From assembly GCA_900548775.1 (NCBI GenBank), contig URLM01000044.1, positions 1 through 15,782 of the forward strand: a stretch of 15,782 nucleotides of DNA. The letters are read 5' to 3'. Positions 1 through 7,371 of the stretch are shown piece by piece. Each line of letters opens with the position of its first letter. The first letter of the stretch is position 1. The translations under genes and the position numbers were made by a program. The stretch comes from an uncultured Olsenella sp. (GTDB taxonomy: Bacteria > Actinomycetota > Coriobacteriia > Coriobacteriales > Atopobiaceae). The notes beneath the pieces were generated by a model. That model had not been told where the DNA came from and ran no database searches. It saw only the letters and a program-made list of their open reading frames with translations.

Positions 1-812
1 CCCTCCCTCATGAGGTAGCGCGCCACCCCGGAGTCCTCGCAGCTTGTGGTTGTGTGGTCGGCTGCCGCTCGGCACTCGGGGAAGGCGTTTGCCATGGCCA
101 CGCCGTCGCCAGCCACCCGAAGCATGGGGATGTCGTTCGACGAGTCGCCAAAGGCAATGACGTCTTTGGGCGAGACGCCCAGGTAGTCGCAGAGCCACGT
201 GAGACCCGCGCCCTTGTCGGCACCAACTTGGGTCGTCTCGAGGTTGCACGAGAAGGACGAGGCGAGCGTGAGCTGGGGCCGCGCCTCTATTGCGCGGCGC
301 ACGGCAAGGCAGTCCTGCTCCGTGAGATAGAAGATGTTCACGCGATAGATGCTGTGGACCGAATCGATCATCTCGTCCGTACTCTGGTTACAGCGGACGC
401 GCACCCTCCTGAGCATCGCCCGCGTGCCTTCGGGGATATCCATCTCGTCGATGATGTGCCAGCGGTCGCGTGCCGTGAAGACGCCATTGTCGGCAAAGAG
501 GTCGAAGGTTATCTCAAGTCCCTCAATCTGGTGCCAAAGGTCATGCAGAAGCGCGCGATCCATGGTGACCTCGCGGAGGTTGCGGTTCTCGTGCAGGTCG
601 CGGACGATGGCGCCATTGCAGCAGACGGCGTAACGCACGCTGGGGTGGTGCGCCAGCTCCTCCGGAAGGCCGGTGTGGTTGCGGCCGGTGCACGGCACAA
701 ACTGGATGCCCCGCTCGTACGCAAGGTCGAGGGCCTGGCGGTTGAGCGGCGTGATGGTCTTCTCAGGTGTGAGGAAGGTATCGTCCATATCGACAAAGAC
801 GAGCTTGAGCAC
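1..812 (-). CDS. Cof-type HAD-superfamily phosphatase (3' partial)
   Basis: A cytosolic phosphatase of the Cof/YidA type, a HAD IIB group that hydrolyses sugar phosphates, nucleotides or cofactor phosphates; the substrate cannot be told from sequence. The 270 visible residues hold all four HAD motifs: VDMDDT with nucleophile Asp8 and acid/base Asp10, motif II Thr42 in PCTGRN, motif III Lys200 in GADKG, and motif IV FGDSSNDIPML (residues 221-231) for Mg2+. The region between about residues 80 and 185 is the C2-type cap. The start is GTG, chosen because the encoded MLKLVFVDMDD has the normal spacing to the N-terminal motif and GGAG lies about 10 bases upstream. Only the last few residues are missing, beyond base 1. 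It lies downstream of the dehydratase terminator, so it probably has its own promoter and a leader of over 100 bases containing a palindromic repeat. Confidence 0.93.
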   Translation of the reverse strand, partial: MLKLVFVDMDDTFLTPEKTITPLNRQALDLAYERGIQFVPCTGRNHTGLPEELAHHPSVRYAVCCNGAIVRDLHENRNLREVTMDRALLHDLWHQIEGLEITFDLFADNGVFTARDRWHIIDEMDIPEGTRAMLRRVRVRCNQSTDEMIDSVHSIYRVNIFYLTEQDCLAVRRAIEARPQLTLASSFSCNLETTQVGADKGAGLTWLCDYLGVSPKDVIAFGDSSNDIPMLRVAGDGVAMANAFPECRAAADHTTTSCEDSGVARYLMRE

Positions 813-863
813 GATGTGATTTCTCCTCTCGGTTGCGGGCCTCACCGATTATGCCGCTCCCGC

Positions 864-923
864 GGAATAATTTTGCCGGGCAACGGGATTCCATTGCCAG
901 GCAACGGAATCCCGTTCCGGGGG
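864..923. repeat. Palindromic intergenic repeat, family C copy 1
   Basis: This 60-bp stretch holds two tandem near-palindromes of about 20 bp built on GGCAACGGGATTCC and its complement, preceded by GGAATAATTTT. The same arrangement, without gaps over about 60 positions, recurs in opposite orientation at 10582-10652. It lies in the presumed leader of the HAD phosphatase gene, so it could fold in the mRNA. No transposase is nearby. REP-like element, attenuator or processing hairpin are all possible. Confidence 0.8.
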
Positions 924-941
924 CTGGGCGAGAATAGCGCT

Positions 942-1003
942 ACACATTCGGCATGCGAACTTGTATCGACCTGCGCGGGATACACATTCGGGCCCGATTG
1001 TGT
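942..1003. promoter_or_regulatory. Two operator-like palindromes upstream of the HAD gene
   Basis: Site 1 (982-1003) is a 22-bp palindrome with 10 of 11 pairs complementary, arms ACACATTCGGG and CCCGATTGTGT. Site 2 (942-965) repeats the left half ACACATTCG and carries a weaker right half CGAACTTGTA. The centres are about 39 bp apart, close to four helical turns, so a dimeric regulator could bind both on one DNA face. They lie between the dehydratase terminator and the HAD phosphatase start, where its promoter should be. No clear -35/-10 pair was found. The binding protein is unknown; the arms differ from the palindromes upstream of the TetR gene. Confidence 0.5.
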
Positions 1004-1036
1004 GGCGCCGCTCGATAGGTCCAAACGCCCGGCGAG

Positions 1037-1069
1037 AAAAACGCGGGCGACGGAAGACCCGCCGCCCGC
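1037..1069 (-). terminator. Rho-independent terminator of the dehydratase gene
   Basis: Read on the minus strand, an 11-bp GC-rich stem (GCGGGCGGCGG with CCGTCGCCCGC, one G-T pair) with a 5-base loop is followed at once by GTTTTT. It starts 13 bases after the TAG stop of the dehydratase gene and separates it from the HAD gene. Confidence 0.9.
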
Positions 1070-1082
1070 AAACGCTACTCCC

Positions 1083-4000
1083 CTACTTGATCACGCCAGC
1101 CCGGCGCTTTGCGTCCTCGATCTGGGCGAGCTGCTCGTCCGAGAGGTGGATCGCCGGCACGCCGTGGCCCACGCCGCCCTCGTTCACGATGGAGTCGTGG
1201 TGGTAGCGCGACTCATCCACGTAGGGCGCCACGGCGTCGTTCACCGTTGGGTCGTTGGGGTTCTCCAGGCGGAACCCGCGCCCGTGGTCGTTGCGGTAGT
1301 TCTCCTTGGCCACGCTGATCATGAGCTTGATGCGGTTGAGCTGGTTCACCTCGGACGCGCCGGGGTCGTAGTCCACGGCCACGATGTTGCTCTCGGGGTG
1401 CATCTGGCGCAGACGCTTGATCACGGACTTGCCCACCACGTGGTTGGGCAGGCACGCGAAGGGCTGCGCGCACACGATGTTGGGCGTACCGTGCTCGATG
1501 AGGTCGACCATCTCGGCCGTGAGCAGCCAGCCTTCGCCCATGGTGTTGCACAGGGAGAGGACCTGCTCGGCCTTATCGGCAAGCTCGAAGATGTCCTCGT
1601 AGGGCTCGAAGCGCGAGGACTGCGCGAGCATGCGGTCCATGGGCTTGCGGGCGGCCTCGATGAGCTTGATGCCCGCCATGTGCGTGAGGCGCTTGGACGC
1701 CTTGGAGCCAAGCTCGCCCTTCATGTTGATGGGGCTCGTGAGGCCAAAGAGGAAGAAGTCGACAAGCCCGGGCACGTTGGCCTCGCAGCCCTCGGCCTCG
1801 ATGACCTTGACCAGCTGGTTGTTGGCCGTGGGGTGGAACTTGACGAGAATCTCGCCCACCACGCCAACGCGCGGCTTGGAGCGGTCGTTCACCAGCGGGA
1901 TCTGGTCGAAGGCCGTGATGGTCTCCTGGCAGATCTCCTCGAAGCTGCGCTTGTTGAGCGTGTGCACGGCCGCCTTCATGCGGGCCATGTACTTGTCGTG
2001 CAGCGCGTCGACCGAGCCCTTCTCGGCCTCGTACGGACGCGTGCGGTAGACGCACTGCATCATGAGGTCGCCGTAGAGCAGGATGTAGATCGCCTTGGTG
2101 AGAAGGGCCGGATCCTTGATGGACCAGCCGGGGTTGTCCTCGTCCAGCCCCGTGGCCATATTGATCGAGATCACGGGGATGTTGGGGTGGCCGCTCTCGC
2201 GCAGGGCCTTGCGGATGAGGGCGATGTAGTTGGTGGCTCGGCAGCCGCCGCCCGTCTGGGAGATGAGGACGGCCGTGTGCGAGAGGTCGTACTTGCCGCT
2301 CTCGATGGCCTCCATGATCTGCCCCACCGTGAGGATGGAGGGGTAGCAGATGTCGTTGTTCACGTACTTCAGGCCGGCGTCCACGGCGCCCTGGTCGACG
2401 GAGGGGAGAAGCACCAGGTTGTAGCCGTAGTCACGAAGGACCGCCTCGGCCAGCTCGAAGTGCACGGGGCTCATCTGCGGCGCAAGGATGGTGTAGTGCG
2501 CGTCCTGCATCTCCTTGGTGTAGCGCACCTTCTGGAAGGCCGCGCTCTTGGCCTCGCGGTAGACGGGCGTGCGGCGCGAGAGGTCGGTCTTGCGGGCGCG
2601 CTCGAGCGAGCCGTCGGCCAGGTGCACGCCCACGGGCTCGACCTCCTTGGCCTCGCCCTCGGCGGTCTTCTCCTCGAGCTGCTCCTTCTGCTCCTTCAGG
2701 GCCGCCATCAACGAGCGGATGCGGATGCGGGCGGCGCCCAGGTTGGAGACCTGGTCGATCTTGAGCACCGTGTAAATCTTGCCGGATGCCTCGAGAATCT
2801 CCTGGACCTGGTCGGTGGTGAGGGCGTCCAGGCCGCAGCCAAACGAGAAGAGCTGGATGAGGTCGAGGTCGTTGCGGGTGGCCACAAAGCGAGCGGCGCG
2901 GTAGAGGCGGCTGTGGAACATCCACTGGTCAACCACGCGGATGGGGCGCTCGGGGCTCATCTTGTGCGACACCGAGTCCTCGGTGAGAACCGCGAAGCCA
3001 AACGAGTGCACCAGCTCGGGGATGGCGTGGTTGATCTCGGGGTCGTTGTGGTAGGGGCGCCCCGCCAGCACGATGCCGTGGGCGTTGTGCTCCTCCATCC
3101 AGGCCAGGGCCTCGTCGCCTGCGCGGTGCATGGCGTTCTTGAAGTCGATGTCGGCCTGCCAGGCAACGTTTACGGCCTCGTCGACCTCGGCGCGCGTGAT
3201 GTGCGGACCGCGGAAGCGTCCCTTGCCCTTGGCGGCGTCCTGCTCGCGCTGGACCGAGATGAGCTCGTACAGCCGGCGCTTGAGCTCGCGCTTGTCGTCA
3301 TACGGCACGAAGGGCGCAAGGTACTCCACGCTGGGGTCAGAGAGCTCGTCCACGTTGAGTCCCAGCGCCTGCGGATAGCTCATCACGATGGGGCAGTTGT
3401 AGTGGTTGGTGGCGGTGTCGTCCTCCTTGCGCTCCCAGCGGATGCAGGGCATCCAGATGAAGTCCGGGTCCTTGGCAAGCAGGTTCATGATGTGGCCGTG
3501 GCTCAGCTTGGCCGGATAGCACGCGGACTCGGAGGGCATGGACTCGATGCCGACGTCGTAGGTCTTCGAGGACGTCTGGTCAGAGATCATCACCGAGAAG
3601 CCCAGCTTGGTGAAGAACGCGTGCCAGAAGGGGTAGTTCTCGTACATGTTGAGCGCGCGCGGGATGCCCACCGTGCCACGCGGCGCGGTCTCTGCATCCA
3701 GGCAGGGACGGTCGAATAGCAGCTTGTTCTTGAACTCGAAGAGGTTAGGGGCGTCGTTTTTGGTCTTGCCCGAGCGGCCCGCGCCCTTCTCGCAGCGGTT
3801 GCCCGTGATGAAGCGGTGGCCGCCGCCAAAGTCGTTGATCGTGAGCAGGCAGTTGTTCGCGCAGCGCCCGCAGTGGACGTTAGTGTGCTTGACCTTGAGG
3901 TTGTCGATGTCCTCGCGCGAGAGGACCGTCGAGGTACCGGTGGCACCCGCACGGTCGCGGGCGAGAAGCGCCGCACCGTAGGCGCCCATGCAGCCGGCGA

Positions 4001-5771
4001 TGTCGGGGCGGATGACCTGGCGGCCGGTGAGCAGCTCGAAGGCGCGCAGGGTGGCGTCGCTCATGAAGGTGCCGCCCTGGACCACGCAGTACTTGCCAAT
4101 CTCGTCGAAGTCGCGCAGCTTGATGACCTTGAAGAGCGCGTTCTTGATCACGGAGTACGAGAGGCCCGCGGCCACGTCGCCAATGGTCGCGCCCTCCTTC
4201 TGAGCCTGCTTGACGCGGGAGTTCATGAAGACCGTGCAGCGACTGCCCAGGTCAACGGGGGCCTTTGCGGTCACGGCGACCTTCGCGAACTCTTGAACGC
4301 TCATGTCCATGGACTTGGCAAAGCTCTCGATGAACGAGCCGCAGCCCGAGGAGCAGGCCTCGTTGAGCATGATGTGCTCGATGACGCCGTTGCGCACCTG
4401 GAGGCACTTCATGTCCTGGCCGCCGATGTCGAGAATGAACTCGACGCCGGGGACGAAGGCCTTCGCGCCGCGCAGGTGGGCGACGGTCTCGATCTCGCCG
4501 GAGTCCGCGCGCAGGGCCTCGATGAGGATGCCCTCACCGTAGCCCGTGGTGGTCACGTGGCCAATGGTGCAACCCTCGGGCATGGCGTCGTAGATGCCGT
4601 CCATGATGTGGCGCGCGGTGCCCAGGACGTCGCCGTTGTTGTTGCCGTACCAGGTGTAGAGAAGCTCGCCGTCCTCGCCCACCACGGCGCACTTCATGGT
4701 GGTGGAGCCGGCGTCAATGCCGATGAAGACGCGGCCACGGTAGCTGGCCAGGTCTCCCTTGGGAACGACCTCCTTGTTGTGGCGCTCCTTGAACTCCTTG
4801 TAGTCCTCCTCGGTGGCAAAGAGCGGGTCCAAACGCTGGACCTCGGAGCCCTGAACGTCCTTCAGCTGCTCGAGCGAGTGGATGACCTCGGCAAAGGTCA
4901 CGCGCTTCTCGGACTCGCCCGCCAGCGCGGCGCCGGTTGCCACGAAGAGGTGCGCGTTTGTGGGAACCACGCGGTGCTCCTCGTCGAGGTCGAGCGTGAT
5001 GTAGAAGCGACGTCGCAGCTCGGAGAGGTACTGGAGGGGGCCGCCGAGAAACGCCACGTAGCCCTTGATGGGATGGCCGCATGCCAGGCCCGAGACGGTC
5101 TGCGTGACCACGGCCTGGAAGATCGAGGCGGCCACATCCTCGGGGCGGGCACCCTCGTTGAGCAGCGGCTGGACGTCAGACTTGGCAAAGACGCCGCAGC
5201 GGCTGGCGATGGGGTGGATCTGTGTGGCGCCCTTGGCCAGCTCGTTCAGGCCCATGGCGTCGGTCTTGAGCAGGGTTGCCATCTGGTCGATGAACGCGCC
5301 CGTGCCACCGGCGCAGGTGCCGTTCATGCGCTGCTCGATGCCGTTGTCAAAGTAGATGATCTTGGCGTCCTCGCCGCCCAGCTCGATGGCGACGTCGGTC
5401 TGCGGGATGAGGGCCTCCACGGCGCGCTTGGACGCGATGACCTCCTGGACAAACTCGAGGTCGAGCCACTTGGCAAGCAGCATGCCGCCGGAGCCGGTGA
5501 TCGAGACGCGCATGGGGACGTTGCCCACCACGCGCTGGGCGCCCGCGAAGAGCTCCTTGGCCGTGGCGCGGATGTCGGTGTGGTGGCGCTCGTAGTTGGC
5601 GTAGACCAGGTTCCCCGAGGCGTCGATGACGGCAAGCTTGACCGTGGTCGAGCCCACGTCGATGCCCAGGCGCAGGTCGGCGCCGGTGAAGTCCTGCGGC
5701 GTTGCGGGGTAGAGCTCCGCGCCGTTCTCGGTGAGCTCGAGCGGCTCGGCAGTTGCGTTGTTCTCGGTCAT
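1083..5771 (-). CDS. Giant 2-hydroxyacyl-CoA dehydratase-type activator/reductase (two BcrAD ATPase domains + DUF2229 + HgdB-like region)
   Basis: A 1,562-residue single-chain member of the BadF/BadG/BcrA/BcrD activase family fused to dehydratase-like modules (COG1924, COG3580, COG3581). Known activators use ATP to push low-potential electrons into an Fe-S partner that dehydrates 2-hydroxyacyl-CoA or reduces benzoyl-CoA; the substrate here is unknown. ASKHA ATPase domain 1 (about 33-290) has GIDVGSTTVKL, Cys153 in GTCAGGTGAF and Cys192 in SRCGVF. Domain 2 (about 348-605) repeats this with GIDAGSTTMKC, Cys473 in EACSSGCGSF and Cys512 in SRCTVF. These match the cluster-binding cysteines of HgdC-type activators. 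A cysteine motif follows (634, 637, 641, 660), then the DUF2229 region (about 700-1010, with Cys751, Cys776, Cys979) and an HgdB-like region (about 1090-1470, with Cys1142, Cys1177, Cys1434, Cys1440). The ATG overlaps the TetR stop (ATGA), and GAGGAGGA lies 9 bases upstream. A function like that of double-cubane cluster reductases is possible. Cytosolic. Confidence 0.93.
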   Translation of the reverse strand: MTENNATAEPLELTENGAELYPATPQDFTGADLRLGIDVGSTTVKLAVIDASGNLVYANYERHHTDIRATAKELFAGAQRVVGNVPMRVSITGSGGMLLAKWLDLEFVQEVIASKRAVEALIPQTDVAIELGGEDAKIIYFDNGIEQRMNGTCAGGTGAFIDQMATLLKTDAMGLNELAKGATQIHPIASRCGVFAKSDVQPLLNEGARPEDVAASIFQAVVTQTVSGLACGHPIKGYVAFLGGPLQYLSELRRRFYITLDLDEEHRVVPTNAHLFVATGAALAGESEKRVTFAEVIHSLEQLKDVQGSEVQRLDPLFATEEDYKEFKERHNKEVVPKGDLASYRGRVFIGIDAGSTTMKCAVVGEDGELLYTWYGNNNGDVLGTARHIMDGIYDAMPEGCTIGHVTTTGYGEGILIEALRADSGEIETVAHLRGAKAFVPGVEFILDIGGQDMKCLQVRNGVIEHIMLNEACSSGCGSFIESFAKSMDMSVQEFAKVAVTAKAPVDLGSRCTVFMNSRVKQAQKEGATIGDVAAGLSYSVIKNALFKVIKLRDFDEIGKYCVVQGGTFMSDATLRAFELLTGRQVIRPDIAGCMGAYGAALLARDRAGATGTSTVLSREDIDNLKVKHTNVHCGRCANNCLLTINDFGGGHRFITGNRCEKGAGRSGKTKNDAPNLFEFKNKLLFDRPCLDAETAPRGTVGIPRALNMYENYPFWHAFFTKLGFSVMISDQTSSKTYDVGIESMPSESACYPAKLSHGHIMNLLAKDPDFIWMPCIRWERKEDDTATNHYNCPIVMSYPQALGLNVDELSDPSVEYLAPFVPYDDKRELKRRLYELISVQREQDAAKGKGRFRGPHITRAEVDEAVNVAWQADIDFKNAMHRAGDEALAWMEEHNAHGIVLAGRPYHNDPEINHAIPELVHSFGFAVLTEDSVSHKMSPERPIRVVDQWMFHSRLYRAARFVATRNDLDLIQLFSFGCGLDALTTDQVQEILEASGKIYTVLKIDQVSNLGAARIRIRSLMAALKEQKEQLEEKTAEGEAKEVEPVGVHLADGSLERARKTDLSRRTPVYREAKSAAFQKVRYTKEMQDAHYTILAPQMSPVHFELAEAVLRDYGYNLVLLPSVDQGAVDAGLKYVNNDICYPSILTVGQIMEAIESGKYDLSHTAVLISQTGGGCRATNYIALIRKALRESGHPNIPVISINMATGLDEDNPGWSIKDPALLTKAIYILLYGDLMMQCVYRTRPYEAEKGSVDALHDKYMARMKAAVHTLNKRSFEEICQETITAFDQIPLVNDRSKPRVGVVGEILVKFHPTANNQLVKVIEAEGCEANVPGLVDFFLFGLTSPINMKGELGSKASKRLTHMAGIKLIEAARKPMDRMLAQSSRFEPYEDIFELADKAEQVLSLCNTMGEGWLLTAEMVDLIEHGTPNIVCAQPFACLPNHVVGKSVIKRLRQMHPESNIVAVDYDPGASEVNQLNRIKLMISVAKENYRNDHGRGFRLENPNDPTVNDAVAPYVDESRYHHDSIVNEGGVGHGVPAIHLSDEQLAQIEDAKRRAGVIK

Positions 5772-6487
5772 CAGTTGTTGTCCTCCTCGTCGGGAAGCAT
5801 GACTGCCAGCGCAAAGCTGGGTAGGTCGAGCTCTATGGGGCTGTCGTACAGGTCGCCGGGGCGCACGAACATGAGGGCGGTCATGATGCGTGCCATGGTG
5901 CGCACGCTCTCGCGCATGCCGCCCTCGAGCCAGCGCAGGAGCACGCCGACCTCGGCAGATATCGCAAAGGTGAGGTAGTAGTCAAAGAAGGCGCCCACGG
6001 CGCGCAGGTCGATGCCGTCGAGCGCGCGGCCGGCCACGACCTCGTGGACCATGGAGCGGATGCGCTGCGAGAAGGCCGGGTCGCCGCCCTCGCCCAGAAG
6101 CGGACGCAGGTACGAGCCGCGCTCCTTGAAGTAGGAGAGAATCTCCTGCGAGCCCGGGCAGGGCTCCTGGTGGTTGATGGCATCCGCGAGCTCGTCGAGG
6201 TGCACCTGGGAGAGCTGCGCCACGAGGGGGCGAAGCTCCGTGACCGTTTCCTTCTCGATGCAGTTCACGAGGTCCGGGATGTCCTTGTAGTGCGAGTAGA
6301 ACGTGCGACGTGTGACTCCGGCGCGGCTGGTCACGGCAGTCACCGTGACGCGGGAAAGGTCGCCCGTGGCGGCTATCTCCTCCGCGAGCGCGTCGCGGAG
6401 CGCGAGGCGCGTGCGACGCGTGCGACGGTCCGTGGCCTGCGGGACGTCGTGTGCGGCCGGTTGGACGTCACTGACGGTTTGGCTCAA
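5771..6487 (-). CDS. TetR/AcrR-family transcriptional regulator
   Basis: A 238-residue DNA-binding regulator. The N-terminal helix-turn-helix is at about residues 24-70, with the typical ending AGVTRRTFYSHYKDIPDL at 56-73. The C-terminal half, with FFDYYLTFAISAEVGVLLRW at 167-186 followed by GGMRES, resembles the ligand-binding/dimer domain of the TetR_C_8 (DhaS-like) type. It is the first gene of a two-gene operon; its TGA overlaps the ATG of the dehydratase, so the two are translationally coupled. The start is TTG: the only nearby ATG upstream (6501) is out of frame and stops at once, and no in-frame ATG precedes the HTH. Its Shine-Dalgarno is weak, so the exact start is less certain than the gene. 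Three palindromes just upstream (6505-6553) suggest autoregulation. The inducer may be an acyl-CoA or substrate of the partner enzyme, but this is inference. Confidence 0.93.
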   Translation of the reverse strand: MSQTVSDVQPAAHDVPQATDRRTRRTRLALRDALAEEIAATGDLSRVTVTAVTSRAGVTRRTFYSHYKDIPDLVNCIEKETVTELRPLVAQLSQVHLDELADAINHQEPCPGSQEILSYFKERGSYLRPLLGEGGDPAFSQRIRSMVHEVVAGRALDGIDLRAVGAFFDYYLTFAISAEVGVLLRWLEGGMRESVRTMARIMTALMFVRPGDLYDSPIELDLPSFALAVMLPDEEDNN

Positions 6488-6504
6488 GCCCTGGCCCCCA
6501 TTTC

Positions 6505-6553
6505 TTCACACAGTGAATACTATTTCACGCCCTGTGAAGTATTGCACAGTGTG
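6505..6553. promoter_or_regulatory. Triple operator-like palindromes upstream of the TetR gene
   Basis: Three short palindromes lie 18 to 66 bases before the TetR start: TTCAC-N3-GTGAA (6505-6517), TTCAC-N5-GTGAA (6524-6538) and CACA-G-TGTG (6545-6553). Their centres are 20 and 18 bp apart, roughly two helical turns. On the minus strand TAGTAT (6518-6523), between the first two sites, could be a -10 box. The position fits autorepression of the tetR-dehydratase operon. Binding by this TetR protein is inferred, not shown. Confidence 0.6.
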
Positions 6554-6597
6554 AGTAGTTATTTCTCGGCGTGCTTGTCATGGCACGAGTGTCACAC

Positions 6598-6625
6598 GCG
6601 CTCCACAATGGGCGCTCCACAATGG
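6598..6625. repeat. Exact 14-bp tandem duplication
   Basis: GCGCTCCACAATGG occurs twice in immediate succession (6598-6611 and 6612-6625). No function is apparent; it is probably a replication-slippage product in non-coding DNA. Confidence 0.85.
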
Positions 6626-6737
6626 CCGACTGGTCTTTGGGGCACCTTGCGGAAGTTACAGCCAAAGGCATTGTCAAAGATCTAGTCACTGGTCCGTGTC
6701 TGGTTCCGACACCATTCCTGGCACCGGGGGCATCTCG

Positions 6738-6810
6738 TTGTTACCGGCACGTGGCGTTCATCACGTCTCATCTGCGGAAATGTCCAAGCACCGAGACGGG
6801 CCGGTAACAA
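6738..6810 (-). repeat. 73-bp hairpin repeat, unit A1
   Basis: Bounded by TTGTTACCGGC (6738-6748) and its exact inverse GCCGGTAACAA (6800-6810), with a 51-bp interior. Read on the minus strand, the core CATTTCCGCAGATGAGACGT starts at interior position 18, the same place as in the other five units. The arms can extend to 15 bp with one A/G mismatch at position 12. Confidence 0.85.
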
Positions 6811-6830
6811 CGGGTCCGGGCGCAAGGCCC

Positions 6831-6903
6831 TTGTTACCGGCACGACAAGCAATCCGAGCATTTCCCCAGTTGCCAGCCGCCAGGTCAATTGTGCCGGTAA
6901 CAA
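6831..6903 (+). repeat. 73-bp hairpin repeat, unit A2
   Basis: Arms TTGTTACCGGC and GCCGGTAACAA with a 51-bp interior, exactly 20 bp after unit A1. The stem extends to 15 bp. Positions 12 and 15 are both A-T here but other base pairs in sister units, a compensatory pattern. The core CATTTCCCCAGTTGCCAGCC starts at interior position 18. Confidence 0.85.
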
Positions 6904-6934
6904 GCTTCCGAGTTACCGGCTGCCAGAATACCCC

Positions 6935-7007
6935 TTGTTACCGGCCCGTCATGCAGCGCGCACATTTGACCAGTTGACAGCCACAGCCACCAACGAGCCG
7001 GTAACAA
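6935..7007 (+). repeat. 73-bp hairpin repeat, unit A3
   Basis: Same arms and 73-bp length as A1 and A2. The core CATTTGACCAGTTGACAGCC starts at interior position 18. It lies 31 bp after A2 rather than 20 bp; the wider gap contains a stray GTTACCGGC half-site (6912-6920), perhaps the remnant of another unit. Confidence 0.85.
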
Positions 7008-7021
7008 CGGCTGGAGCGCGT

Positions 7022-7069
7022 GGGAGGGCTGCGCGCGGGGAGGGCTGCGCGCGGGGAGGGCCGGGCGCA
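7022..7069. repeat. 16-bp tandem repeat, three copies
   Basis: GGGAGGGCTGCGCGCG occurs twice exactly (7022-7037, 7038-7053), followed by a third diverged copy GGGAGGGCCGGGCGCA (7054-7069). It is purine-skewed and GC-rich, in non-coding DNA between the hairpin repeats and the AT-richer promoter region. No function is assigned. Confidence 0.85.
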
Positions 7070-7323
7070 CGGTCGAGCCGGGGCGCCAATGAAGCGAGGT
7101 CGCGGCCGAGCCACTGAAGAAAGCAGTTGAAACTTTTGTATACATTTTTGCACGCGAGCAGAGCCTGCCATTCCTGACAGATTTTGGTCAGAACCTCGAA
7201 TGATTCTTGTCAGAAAACTACCTGCGGCATGCGGCAGCACAATCAGATCACTCGAAAAAGAGAGGAAACCAAGGTTTTTGGGCCCGCGCGAGCATAAATA
7301 ACCCGGCGAGAATGCGGTAAAGC

Positions 7324-7371
7324 GTGACCCAAGGTGACATGAGGTGACAATGCATATTCTCAGCGTAATAT
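7324..7371 (+). promoter_or_regulatory. Promoter of the putative nuclease gene, with phased GTGAC repeats
   Basis: GTGACA (7344-7349) as -35 and TAATAT (7366-7371) as -10 are separated by 16 bases, a good sigma-70-type match, giving a leader of about 70 bases before the ATG at 7450. GTGAC occurs three times at exactly 10-bp steps (7324, 7334, 7344), the last forming the -35 box. A regulator bound to one DNA face could therefore control this promoter. Predicted from sequence only. Confidence 0.55.

Noticed and set aside
54..3719. A 1,221-codon open frame on the plus strand opposite the dehydratase gene, and a 720-codon frame at 3816-5978
   Set aside because: They are antisense shadows of a GC-rich coding sequence: composition dominated by Val, Leu, Ala, Gly, Asp and His, no recognisable domain, no ribosome binding site. 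The minus strand encodes clear conserved motifs across the same region.
6696..6730. A possible tRNA T-arm (GGTTCCGAC)
   Set aside because: No acceptor stem, anticodon arm or 3' end fitting a cloverleaf can be built around it; the hairpin GTGTC-N7-GACAC there is short and probably chance.
6738..7007. CRISPR array
   Set aside because: The repeated words alternate in orientation, are only 11-15 bp long and flank 51-bp interiors that share a core; there is no direct repeat with unique spacers and no cas gene.
6571..7145. Short open frames of 70-95 codons across the repeat cluster
   Set aside because: They run through non-coding hairpin and tandem repeats, overlap each other on both strands, lack ribosome binding sites and resemble no protein family.
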